DNA of 13,328 bases from Hydrogenovibrio sp. UBA654 (GTDB taxonomy: Bacteria > Pseudomonadota > Gammaproteobacteria > Thiomicrospirales > Thiomicrospiraceae): contig DBOE01000027.1 of NCBI GenBank assembly GCA_002299585.1, positions 1 through 13,328 of the forward strand, written 5' to 3'. The notes under the pieces were generated by a model. The model searched no databases and was not told the origin of the DNA. It was given only the letters and a program-made list of their open reading frames with translations. The position numbers and the translations under genes are program-made. Of the stretch, positions 1 to 6,964 are shown piece after piece (position 1 is the first letter of the stretch; each line of letters starts with the position of its first letter).

Positions 1-569
1 AAGAAATTGTTAATTTAATTCACCAACATGGTGGCAATGCTGTGGGTTTAACAGGTAAAGACGGTGAACTAATTCAAGCTAAAAAATTAGCCATGACCGC
101 ACATAATGAAGCTCTAAATGCCCCTGAAATAATAGATTTAGGGCATGTTGGTGAAGTATCTAAAATAAATACCAAAGTATTAGATATGTTAATAAAAGAT
201 GATTTTATCCCTGTTATAGCTCCAGTAGGAGTTGATGAAAAAGGCGAGTCTTATAATATTAATGCAGATTTAGTTGCTGGCAAAGTAGCTGAAGCATTAA
301 ATGCAGAAAAACTAATGTTACTAACTAATATCCCTGGCTTATTAAATAAAAAAGGTGAGTTACTAACTGGCTTAAATTCTAATAAGGTAGCACAATTAAT
401 TGGCGATGGGACTATCTATGGAGGTATGTTACCAAAAATACAATGTGCCTTAGATGCGGTAGAAAATGGCGTAAAGTCAGCACATATTATTGATGGTAGG
501 GTAGAGCATGCAGTAATGCTTGAGGTATTTACTGATGAGGGTGTTGGTACGCTGATTACCGCAGGATAA
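1..569 (+). CDS. argB: Acetylglutamate kinase, 3' part (partial)
   Basis: ArgB phosphorylates N-acetyl-L-glutamate with ATP in cytoplasmic arginine synthesis. The reading frame is open from the left edge (first full codon at base 3), so the gene enters the window already in progress and about 188 C-terminal residues are visible. Recognisable parts are the HGGNAVGLTGKDG segment at the start, the GEVSKINTKVLDML stretch, the nucleotide-binding region with LLTNIPGLL, and the GGMLPKIQCALDAVENGV and AHIIDGRVEHAVMLEVFT blocks near the C-terminus, ending in a normal GVGTLI tail. The first internal ATG (base 42) is not the start, because conserved sequence continues upstream of it. The gene converges on pyrE, a pairing also seen in pseudomonads although there the two genes are co-directional. 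I see no sign of decay. The family assignment is secure; only the N-terminal part lies outside the window. Confidence 0.95.
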   Translation, partial: EIVNLIHQHGGNAVGLTGKDGELIQAKKLAMTAHNEALNAPEIIDLGHVGEVSKINTKVLDMLIKDDFIPVIAPVGVDEKGESYNINADLVAGKVAEALNAEKLMLLTNIPGLLNKKGELLTGLNSNKVAQLIGDGTIYGGMLPKIQCALDAVENGVKSAHIIDGRVEHAVMLEVFTDEGVGTLITAG

Positions 570-590
570 ACCAAATTTTCCATAGGTTTA
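567..590. terminator. Possible bidirectional stem-loop between argB and pyrE
   Basis: A perfect 6-base inverted repeat (TAAACC at 567-572, GGTTTA at 585-590) with a 12-base loop spans the two convergent stop codons. It is short and AT-rich and lacks a clear T-run, so it may be only a weak terminator or chance. Its place between two convergent genes is the main reason to list it. Confidence 0.25.
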
Positions 591-1220
591 AATTCCGTAT
601 TTTTCTCGATATTGTTGCATTGCGGTTAGGTATTTTTTCTCACCTTTAGTTTGTAAATAGTTGATTATATCTTGCATATTTATTATGCTATACACAAAAA
701 TATTGTAATCTTTTTCTATTTCTTGAATTGCTGAGAGTTTAGTTTGACCTTTTTCCATCCTATCTAATGCCACAATCACACCAGCAGGGCTAGCCCCTTG
801 GCTATTGATTAAGTCGATAGATTCTCTGATAGCCGTACCTGCAGTAATCACATCATCAATAATTAGAATATTGCCCGCTAATTTATAACCAACTATATTG
901 CCACCTTCACCGTGAGTTTTAGCTTCTTTACGATTAAATGCGTAGGGTTTATCTAGGTTGTAATTGCTTGCAAGCATTAGGCTAGTTGTTGAAGCCAATG
1001 GAATACCTTTGTAGGCAGGTCCAAATAATACATCGAAAGAAATGTTTTTGCTAACGATTGAGCTTGCGTATCCTTCAGCTAGTTTGGCTAGCTGTCCACC
1101 AGTATTAAATAACCCTGCGTTAAAAAAATACGGGCTTATTCTGCCTGACTTAAGAGTGAATTCACCGAGAGTTAAAACACCCTCTTGCATAATGAACTCA
1201 ATAAATTTATTTTTATCCAT
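588..1220 (-). CDS. pyrE: Orotate phosphoribosyltransferase
   Basis: PyrE joins orotate to PRPP to make OMP, the fifth step of de novo pyrimidine synthesis, as a cytoplasmic dimer. The 210-residue product is close to the 213 residues of the E. coli enzyme and aligns along its whole length. Visible parts are GEFTLKSGRISPYFFNAG near the N-terminus, LFGPAYKGIPLA, the catalytic-loop region NRKEAKTHGEGG, the PRPP-binding signature ILIIDDVITAGTA, and the SAIQEIEKDYN and YREKYG C-terminal blocks. The ATG start gives the usual N-terminus; no strong Shine-Dalgarno sequence precedes it. It is transcribed alone, convergent with argB and divergent from the coiled-coil gene. A loose inverted repeat (ACCA/TGGT ends, 1231-1251) lies just upstream, but I cannot show that it is a pyrE attenuator. 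Confidence 0.96.
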   Translation of the reverse strand: MDKNKFIEFIMQEGVLTLGEFTLKSGRISPYFFNAGLFNTGGQLAKLAEGYASSIVSKNISFDVLFGPAYKGIPLASTTSLMLASNYNLDKPYAFNRKEAKTHGEGGNIVGYKLAGNILIIDDVITAGTAIRESIDLINSQGASPAGVIVALDRMEKGQTKLSAIQEIEKDYNIFVYSIINMQDIINYLQTKGEKKYLTAMQQYREKYGI

Positions 1221-1353
1221 AAAAAAACCAATATTAAAGTTACTGGTTATTTTACTACTAGCATTGCTATTTTCAAGTTAATTTATTTAATTTATTTTGT
1301 TTTTTTGGCATGAAAACTGTTTTACTTTGTTACATATTATCTAGCATACAATT

Positions 1354-1359
1354 AAGGAA
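1354..1359 (+). promoter_or_regulatory. Ribosome binding site that decides the start of the coiled-coil gene
   Basis: AAGGAA lies 7 bases before a GTG at 1367. The ATG further upstream (1310) has only T-rich sequence before it. This makes the GTG the better start and leaves bases 1310-1366 as leader or promoter DNA. Confidence 0.6.
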
Positions 1360-1366
1360 AGATAGA

Positions 1367-1867
1367 GTGGCATTTGATTTAAGAAAAATTGAGCCTTTAG
1401 GTTCTAAAAATGTATTATTTGACCAAGCAGGCTTGCGTCAAAAAGAACGTGCTGAAATTGTTGGATCAGGGGGGCGTTTTGATATGGATGATATGGTAGC
1501 ATCAGAGCTTGAATGGTTAAATGAAGACAAGGATGCGATAAAAAGTTTGGTAGTTCAAATGGATGCTTCAATTGGACAACTAGCGAAACAAATACGAGAA
1601 ATAGAAACTCAATCACTCAGGTCTCGTAAAAAAATAGAATCCGAACAACATCTTTTATTTAAACAAATAAAAACTTTAAATAATTTGCTAAAAAATCAAA
1701 TAAATATCTATAGTTCAGTAAAAAATCAGGTATCAAGCATTGAATTAAAGCAAAGTCAATTTATGCCACAAATTGGCATTGGCATAATGGCTGGACTGAT
1801 GTCTGCAATTACTATTTTAGCAACTGCTCCGTGGATAACCGTCCTAATGGAGACACTGAATAACTGA
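1367..1867 (+). CDS. Unrecognised coiled-coil protein with C-terminal membrane segment
   Basis: I do not recognise this family. With the GTG start chosen on its ribosome binding site the product has 166 residues; an ATG 57 bases upstream would give 185, adding a hydrophobic stretch that looks like translated leader. The N-terminal third is polar (FDLRKIEPLGSKNVLF). Residues about 55-130 are rich in Lys, Glu, Gln, Leu and Ile with heptad-like spacing and look like a coiled coil. Residues about 136-156 form one hydrophobic segment (IGIGIMAGLMSAITILA) that could anchor the protein in the inner membrane, leaving a short tail. A G6 run at 1469-1474 encodes Gly-Gly. The last 56 bases overlap the 3' end of pncC on the other strand. 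It appears to be a single-gene unit. The coding call rests on length, the ribosome binding site and protein-like composition, not homology. Confidence 0.6.
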   Translation: MAFDLRKIEPLGSKNVLFDQAGLRQKERAEIVGSGGRFDMDDMVASELEWLNEDKDAIKSLVVQMDASIGQLAKQIREIETQSLRSRKKIESEQHLLFKQIKTLNNLLKNQINIYSSVKNQVSSIELKQSQFMPQIGIGIMAGLMSAITILATAPWITVLMETLNN

Positions 1868-2342
1868 TTGAAATGTCTAAAGATTCAAAAGTACACTGCT
1901 CTCTAATAGCTTGCCTGTCACCAGCAAAAAAAAAGACCTCTGCTTTGGTAGGTTTATTTTCATATGCCCAAGCAATCCAAACTGTACCAACGGGTTTTTC
2001 TTTTGTGCCACCTGTTGGACCAGCAATTCCGCTACATGCAATACTAATAGAAGCATTTGAATTAGCTAACGCCCCTTCTGCCATTTCAATAACCGTTGCT
2101 TCACTCACTGCACCATGTTCAATTATGGTAGTTTCTTCCACCCCTAACATTTCTTGTTTTGATTGGTTACTATAGGTAACAAACCCACGATCAAACCAAG
2201 CTGAACTACCTGCCATATCGGTGAGAGTTTGGGCAATCATACCGCCAGTACAAGATTCTGCGGTAACTAGCATTTGCTTATTTTTTATTAATTTTTCAGC
2301 TAACAACTTAACGCTTTCTTTTAACTCTTTTGAATTTAACAC
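1812..2342 (-). CDS. pncC: Nicotinamide-nucleotide amidohydrolase (CinA C-terminal domain protein)
   Basis: PncC deamidates NMN to nicotinic acid mononucleotide, recycling the NMN released by NAD-dependent DNA ligase. The 176-residue product is the stand-alone CinA C-terminal domain. The AESCTGG motif has the likely nucleophile Ser30, followed by GSSAWFDRGFVTYSNQSK (Tyr57, Lys62), HGAVSE, and SGIAGPTGGTKEKPVGTVW. The start is GTG; no good ATG exists until Met24, which would cut into the first helix. The E. coli protein has 165 residues. Here the usual final helix after GDRQAIREQ is replaced by an unrelated Ser-rich tail that runs 56 bases into the convergent gene, suggesting that the original 3' end was lost. 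A run of nine A (T9 on the coding strand, 1926-1934) encodes Phe-Phe-Phe just before this. Activity is likely because the catalytic motifs are intact, though the tail could affect folding. Confidence 0.9.
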   Translation of the reverse strand: MLNSKELKESVKLLAEKLIKNKQMLVTAESCTGGMIAQTLTDMAGSSAWFDRGFVTYSNQSKQEMLGVEETTIIEHGAVSEATVIEMAEGALANSNASISIACSGIAGPTGGTKEKPVGTVWIAWAYENKPTKAEVFFFAGDRQAIREQCTFESLDISISYSVSPLGRLSTEQLLK

Positions 2343-2350
2343 TCTATAAT
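2321..2350 (+). promoter_or_regulatory. Likely sigma-70 promoter of the mutS operon
   Basis: A perfect -10 hexamer TATAAT (2345-2350) is preceded at 18 bases by TTAACT (2321-2326), which matches four of six -35 positions. Transcription would start near 2357, some 28 bases before the mutS ATG. The -35 element lies inside the 5' end of pncC on the opposite strand, so the two transcripts would diverge from the same short region. Confidence 0.5.
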
Positions 2351-2384
2351 ACCTAAATAATTTTTTTAAAAACTATTAAACAAC

Positions 2385-4988
2385 ATGACCAAAAAGACCA
2401 CACAAGACCAAGCTGTAAAGCATACACCAATGATGGTGCAATTTCATAAAATTAAGGCAGAACACCCTAACCATTTACTATTTTATCGTATGGGTGATTT
2501 TTATGAGTTATTTCTTGAAGATGCGGTTAAAGCATCTGAATTATTAGAAATCACCCTTACTGCTCGTGGTAAATCTGGCGGAAAGGCAATTCCAATGTGT
2601 GGTATTCCTTATCATTCTGCTGATGGTTATTTGGCGAAGTTGGTTAAGTTGGGAGAGTCAGTGGCAATTTGTGAACAGGTTGGCGATGTTGCGACATCGA
2701 AGGGACCTGTTGAACGGCGTGTGGTACGGGTTATTACCCCTGGCACTTTGGTTGAAGATGCTTTGCTTGAAGACCGCCAAGAAAATTTATTAGCGGCGAT
2801 TAGCTCAGATGGCAATGGTTTTGGTTTAGCAACTCTTGATGTGGCATCCGCTAGGTTTGAAGCAACCCAACTAGCTGATGAACAACAATTATTAGCAGAA
2901 TTAGAAAGGTTAAAACCTGCTGAATTATTATTCGCCGATGATGCTTTATTTATTGAAAATCTACCCGAGTCTATTCAAAGCCATAAGGGAGGGGTAAAAT
3001 ATCCAACTTGGCATTTTGACCTTGATGCTTGCAAAACCCGCTTAACTAATCTTTTTAAAACTCAAGATTTAGTGGCTTTTGGTTGTGATGATAAACCAAA
3101 TATCATAACTGCAGCAGGGACGATTATTCACTATGCCCAAGCGATGTTACAAAATAATCTAGAGCACATTTTTAGCCTACAAACTTATCAAACTGATGAT
3201 AGTTTAGTATTAGATGCGATTAGTAGGCGTAATTTAGAATTAGATACCAACCTAGGGGGGGGGGATAGCAATACTCTATTTTCGATTTTAGATAAAACTG
3301 CAACCGCTATGGGTAGGCGTTTGTTGAATCGTTGGTTAAACAATCCACTGCGTAATATCGACCGTTTAAATTTACGCCTTGATGCAATTGAATCGTGCAT
3401 TAAAAACCATGCCATTGATGATTTTAAAACCTTACTAAAGCCGATTGGTGATTTAGAAAGGATTTTAAGCCGTGTCGCTCTTTATTCTGCTCGCCCTCGT
3501 GATTTATTACAGCTTGGCAACTCGCTTTTACAATGCTCTGATTTACAACAACAATTGGCAAAAGTTGAGGGTAAAAAGTGGGCAATGCTTGCAAAACAAC
3601 TAACAAGTTATCCACAATTGTCTGCACAGCTAAAATATGCAATTATTGAGTCACCACCAGTGTTAATGCGTGATGGAGGCGTGTTTGCTGAAGGCTATGA
3701 TGAAACCCTTGATGAACTACGAAATTTAAAGAATGAAGCAGGTGAATATTTGCTTGCTTTAGAAGAAAGAGAAAAGGAACGAACAGGCATCAGCACCCTA
3801 AAAGTGGGCTATAACAGAGTACATGGCTATTATATTGAGGTCAGTAAGTTACAATCAGCTAAGGTGCCACTTGACTACCAACGCCGCCAAACTTTAAAAG
3901 CCCAAGAACGCTATATTACTCGAGAATTAAAAGCCTTTGAAGATAAAGTGTTAAGTGCCAATGAAAAGGCTTTAGCTCGCGAGAAAGAACTTTATCAACA
4001 GATTTTAGAGCAGTTAAATGAACAACTAAAACCATTACAACAAACTGCCGCCGCTATGGCTGAAATTGATGTATTAATAAACCTTGCAAGCCAAGCAATT
4101 GATTTAAACTTAACCCGCCCAAAATTAACCACAACCGCAGGTATTAATATTAAACAAGGCAGACATTTAACCGTAGAAGCGGTTTCTGATGAAGCCTTTA
4201 TTGCCAATGATGTTCAATTTAATGAGCAACGCCAATTACAAATTATTACCGGCCCCAATATGGGTGGTAAATCTACCTTTATGCGTCAAACCGCTTTAAT
4301 TGTTATTATGGCTCATATTGGTTCTTTCGTACCAGCACAATCCGCCACTATTGGCTCAGTTGATCGAGTTTTTACCCGCATAGGGGCATCAGATGACCTA
4401 ACCTCTGGGCGTTCCACCTTTATGGTAGAGATGACGGAAACTGCCAATATTTTGCATCATGCCACTGCACAATCATTGATATTAATGGACGAAGTCGGGC
4501 GAGGCACTTCTACCTTTGATGGTCTATCATTAGCTTGGGCAATTGCCGAACAAATGGCTGAAAAAATTAAAGCCTATTGCCTGTTTGCCACCCATTATTT
4601 TGAATTAACCAGCCTAGCAGAACAATATTCAAACACCGTCAACATCCACCTAACCGCCATGGAACACGAAGAAAAGATTATTTTTCTACACAAAATAGAA
4701 GAAGGTGCTGCATCACAAAGTTACGGGTTACAAGTCGCCTCACTAGCAGGTGTTCCTCCAAGTGTCGTGGCAACTGCCAAACAACATCTACAAAGACTAG
4801 AGAGCGTTTCAGAACCAAATAAACGGGTTAAAATAGATAAATCATTACAGGTTCAAGCCGACATGTTTAATTATCAAGACCCAAAATTAGAACAACTAAA
4901 AGCAGCTATTGATGACATTTCACCAGATGAACTTACCCCGAAACAAGCACTAGAGATCATCTATAAATTAAAAAGCGAAGTACAATAA
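2385..4988 (+). CDS. mutS: DNA mismatch repair protein MutS, with in-frame G10 tract
   Basis: MutS binds mismatches and small loops and recruits MutL; it is the main guard against slippage in homopolymer runs. The 867-residue product is full length (E. coli has 853). The mismatch-reading Phe-Tyr-Glu motif is at residues 39-41 in MGDFYELF. The connector and lever domains follow, then the clamp (around FEDKVLSANEKALAREKELY), the Walker A motif GPNMGGKST from residue 623, the GASDDLTSGRSTFMVEMTE signature, and Walker B/D-loop LILMDEVGRGTSTFDG with Asp702-Glu703. The oddity is a run of ten G (3255-3264) encoding Gly291-Gly293 plus the first base of Asp294. E. coli has a two-Gly pair at the equivalent place. 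The run is in frame here. Losing one G would give stop after 301 residues and gaining one after 294, both before the ATPase domain. No strong Shine-Dalgarno precedes the ATG. It heads a co-directional group of four genes. Confidence 0.97.
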   Translation: MTKKTTQDQAVKHTPMMVQFHKIKAEHPNHLLFYRMGDFYELFLEDAVKASELLEITLTARGKSGGKAIPMCGIPYHSADGYLAKLVKLGESVAICEQVGDVATSKGPVERRVVRVITPGTLVEDALLEDRQENLLAAISSDGNGFGLATLDVASARFEATQLADEQQLLAELERLKPAELLFADDALFIENLPESIQSHKGGVKYPTWHFDLDACKTRLTNLFKTQDLVAFGCDDKPNIITAAGTIIHYAQAMLQNNLEHIFSLQTYQTDDSLVLDAISRRNLELDTNLGGGDSNTLFSILDKTATAMGRRLLNRWLNNPLRNIDRLNLRLDAIESCIKNHAIDDFKTLLKPIGDLERILSRVALYSARPRDLLQLGNSLLQCSDLQQQLAKVEGKKWAMLAKQLTSYPQLSAQLKYAIIESPPVLMRDGGVFAEGYDETLDELRNLKNEAGEYLLALEEREKERTGISTLKVGYNRVHGYYIEVSKLQSAKVPLDYQRRQTLKAQERYITRELKAFEDKVLSANEKALAREKELYQQILEQLNEQLKPLQQTAAAMAEIDVLINLASQAIDLNLTRPKLTTTAGINIKQGRHLTVEAVSDEAFIANDVQFNEQRQLQIITGPNMGGKSTFMRQTALIVIMAHIGSFVPAQSATIGSVDRVFTRIGASDDLTSGRSTFMVEMTETANILHHATAQSLILMDEVGRGTSTFDGLSLAWAIAEQMAEKIKAYCLFATHYFELTSLAEQYSNTVNIHLTAMEHEEKIIFLHKIEEGAASQSYGLQVASLAGVPPSVVATAKQHLQRLESVSEPNKRVKIDKSLQVQADMFNYQDPKLEQLKAAIDDISPDELTPKQALEIIYKLKSEVQ
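3255..3264 (+). repeat. G10 homopolymer inside mutS
   Basis: Ten consecutive G form three GGG glycine codons plus the first base of an Asp codon. Other Gly-Gly pairs in the same gene are written GGC-GGA, GGA-GGC, GGA-GGG and GGT-GGT, so the amino acids do not require such a run. Both one-base shifts run into stops within nine codons after the tract. Confidence 0.95.
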
Positions 4989-5528
4989 ATGACTGAAGAA
5001 AATAGCTCCGAACAATTTAGAGAACAAGCACAAGCTGCTTTTTCCAAGGGCGATGTTGAGTCTGCCTTAGCATTATTAGGGCAATCTGCCAAAGCCGATC
5101 CCAATAATTTTTATGTGCATCTTGACCTTGCCAAAATGTATTTTCAGACAGGCAATATTGAAAAAGCCCAAAACTTAATCGAAAAATTACCTGATCAAGC
5201 CAAACAATCTCCTGAGGGAAAGTTTTTACTCTCTTTATTTAAATATACCCAAATTATTGCTAAAATAGGTGATATAGAAACTATTAAACAAAAACTCGCC
5301 AACAACGAAAATGACAGCGAAGCTCTATATGGATTATGTGCCTATCTAATGCTAAACGGGCAAATAGAACAAGCCATACAGGCTTTACTAAAATTATTTA
5401 TGCAAGATAAAGACTACCAAGAGGGCATTGCCCAAAAATCATTAATTGAAATTTTTAACCTACATCAATCACAACAACCAGAATTAGTCACCACTTATCG
5501 TCGTAAATTACAGGGGTTGTTGTTTTAA
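4989..5528 (+). CDS. CnoX/YbbN-like TPR protein lacking the thioredoxin domain
   Basis: The 179 residues match the C-terminal tetratricopeptide half of the chaperone/holdase CnoX (YbbN). The N-terminal part has the TPR pattern (EQAQAAFSKGDVESALALL, then NNFYVHLDLAKMYFQTGNIEKAQNLI). A middle helical block with YGLCAYLMLNGQIEQAIQALL follows, and the product ends in the family's typical KDYQEGIAQKSLIEIF and YRRKLQGLLF. E. coli CnoX has about 284 residues, with a thioredoxin fold before this region. Here that fold is absent: the ATG directly follows the mutS stop with no bases between, and the upstream DNA is mutS coding sequence. The junction suggests translational coupling to mutS. It could be a cytoplasmic holdase or an adaptor. 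The CnoX assignment is from remembered family motifs, not a search; a more general TPR scaffold is the alternative. Confidence 0.8.
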   Translation: MTEENSSEQFREQAQAAFSKGDVESALALLGQSAKADPNNFYVHLDLAKMYFQTGNIEKAQNLIEKLPDQAKQSPEGKFLLSLFKYTQIIAKIGDIETIKQKLANNENDSEALYGLCAYLMLNGQIEQAIQALLKLFMQDKDYQEGIAQKSLIEIFNLHQSQQPELVTTYRRKLQGLLF

Positions 5529-5532
5529 ACAT

Positions 5533-5544
5533 CTCCTCAAGGAG
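5533..5544 (+). promoter_or_regulatory. Ribosome binding site of the DUF5718 gene, within a small hairpin
   Basis: AAGGAG (5539-5544) is a near-perfect Shine-Dalgarno sequence 11 bases before the DUF5718 ATG. The CTCC at 5533-5536 can pair with its GGAG across a TCAA loop, which could mask the site in the mRNA. The stem has only four base pairs, so regulation is speculative. Confidence 0.4.
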
Positions 5545-5555
5545 CCTCTGATTAA
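5539..5555 (+). repeat. Left copy of a 17-base inverted repeat
   Basis: AAGGAGCCTCTGATTAA here matches the reverse complement of 12355-12371 at 16 of 17 positions, including 13 consecutive identical bases. The two copies point inward and bound the DUF5718-to-gmhA block. They resemble insertion-sequence ends or a short dispersed repeat; no transposase lies nearby. Confidence 0.6.
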
Positions 5556-6404
5556 ATGAATTTAACCACCAAACAACTCAAACAAATCCCCGTATTTGGC
5601 ATAGCTGGTAACTTTGCAGAACATTTAACTCAGGCTGGAGAAGATGCTGATTTTGTGGATGTTAAAACTGATGATCCTTATGCCCCGAAAGGCATTTTTC
5701 CAATTTTCTTGCCTAATTTTAATAATTTTTTAGGAACTTTTCCGCTAAGCTCTTCTCTTCTAAAAGCCAACTTTTCACACAAAATTAATTTACACCTAGA
5801 ACCAGAAATTTGCATTTTATTTAACGTTACCTATCAAGAAAATAAAATTACAGAACTAAAACCACAGGCTTTTACCGCGTTTAATGACTGCTCCATTCGC
5901 CGACCTAACGCAACTAAAATAAGTGAGAAAAAAAACTGGGGTGAACAGTGCACTGGTATTGCCTCCAACTGGATTGAAATCAGCTCTTTAACTAAAGGTT
6001 GTGAGCTTGATGATTACAGCATAATTTCATTTATTAAACGGAACAATAAAATTATTCAACACGGAATGGATAGCCCAGCAACTGGTTATCAATATTTTCA
6101 TCAAAAACTATTAAACTGGATAATTAAAACCCTTAATCAACAACAAAACACCGGACCTTTAGAGCCACTACATGATTATATAAATAAAATGGGTAAGCCC
6201 AGCCAAATTATTATTTCGCTTGGAGCTACTCGCTATACAGAATTTGGTAAAACTGGATTTTTACAACCTGCAGACAAAATAGCTATTTTCGTTTATAATC
6301 ATAAACAAACAACTAAAAAAATCATTACTGAACATTTTACTAACCAAAGCAATACTGAATTTAAAGCAGGGTGCTATTTACATCAAGAGGTAAGATCAAT
6401 ATGA
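5556..6404 (+). CDS. DUF5718 family protein of unknown function
   Basis: This 282-residue protein appears to belong to the uncharacterised DUF5718 family; I know of no assigned reaction. Visible blocks are IPVFGIAGNFAEHL at the N-terminus, LEPEICILFNVTY (residues 81-93), AFNDCSIRRPNATK, KNWGEQCTGIASNWIEI, a D-SPATGYQYFHQKLLNWI helix, and SLGATRYTEFGKTGFLQPAD near the C-terminus. The Glu-Pro-Glu at 82-84 and the general layout recall the acidic metal site of the fumarylacetoacetate-hydrolase fold, but that link is an inference. There is no signal peptide, so it is probably cytoplasmic. A strong ribosome binding site supports the ATG. Its stop overlaps the start of the lipoprotein gene as ATGA, so the two are probably translated together. 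An A8 run (5928-5935) lies in the middle of the gene. Confidence 0.75.
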   Translation: MNLTTKQLKQIPVFGIAGNFAEHLTQAGEDADFVDVKTDDPYAPKGIFPIFLPNFNNFLGTFPLSSSLLKANFSHKINLHLEPEICILFNVTYQENKITELKPQAFTAFNDCSIRRPNATKISEKKNWGEQCTGIASNWIEISSLTKGCELDDYSIISFIKRNNKIIQHGMDSPATGYQYFHQKLLNWIIKTLNQQQNTGPLEPLHDYINKMGKPSQIIISLGATRYTEFGKTGFLQPADKIAIFVYNHKQTTKKIITEHFTNQSNTEFKAGCYLHQEVRSI

Positions 6405-6964
6405 AATATTTTTCAATAATAACACTAGCACTTATAACTATTTTAAGTGGTTGCTCAAGTATTGAAGTAAGCCATGACTATGACAGTAATGCCAACTTTA
6501 CTAAAATAAAAAGCTATCAATGGTTACCAGAAAAACTACAAACCAAACCCAGATCCTCCATATTTGCAAAGAAAAACCCTCTAATCGCTAAGCGTATTAA
6601 GAAAGCTATAGAAAATGAAATGACAAAAAAAGGTTTTGTAATAATTACAGAAAAGGCTGATGCTTATATTAGTTATCATATGAGTAAAAATCAAAAAGTC
6701 ATCAATCGATCAAGAACAAGTTTTGGTATAGGCTTAGGAACAGGTTTTAATAGTGGCTTTGGGGGCGTAGGGTTAAATCTGTCTCCAGAGCAACAAACCT
6801 ATCAAGAGGCTCATTTAACTATTGATATTAAAGATAAAAATCAACAACTTATCTGGCGCGGCAAAAGCACTAGTCCAATCAAACAGCACCCTAAGGCAAA
6901 AGAAACCACTGAATTAATTAATGAGATAGTTGAAAAAATATTAGAACAATATCCTCCCAAGTAA
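6401..6964 (+). CDS. DUF4136 outer-membrane lipoprotein
   Basis: The 187-residue product starts with a lipoprotein signal peptide: Lys2, a hydrophobic core, and the lipobox Leu15-Ser-Gly-Cys18. Residue +2 is Ser rather than Asp, which favours sorting to the outer membrane. The rest fits DUF4136: DYDSNANFTKIKSYQWLP after the anchor, a helix with RIKKAIENEMTKKGFVI, the strand ADAYISYHM, a Gly-rich stretch (residues about 108-125), and the closing LTIDIKDKNQQLIWRGKS and helix ELINEIVEKILEQYP. An in-frame ATG 30 bases upstream is rejected because it would put ten polar residues before the signal peptide, and AAGAGG precedes the chosen ATG by ten bases. The start overlaps the DUF5718 stop by four bases. 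The function of DUF4136 lipoproteins is unknown. It is last in the mutS-led group. Confidence 0.85.
   Translation: MKYFSIITLALITILSGCSSIEVSHDYDSNANFTKIKSYQWLPEKLQTKPRSSIFAKKNPLIAKRIKKAIENEMTKKGFVIITEKADAYISYHMSKNQKVINRSRTSFGIGLGTGFNSGFGGVGLNLSPEQQTYQEAHLTIDIKDKNQQLIWRGKSTSPIKQHPKAKETTELINEIVEKILEQYPPK

Noticed and set aside
1310..1366. Upstream ATG extension of the coiled-coil gene
   Set aside because: There is no ribosome binding site before it, while a GTG 57 bases on has AAGGAA at good spacing. The extension looks like translated leader.
1873..2175. 100-codon plus-strand frame
   Set aside because: It is entirely antisense to pncC, whose catalytic motifs are intact.
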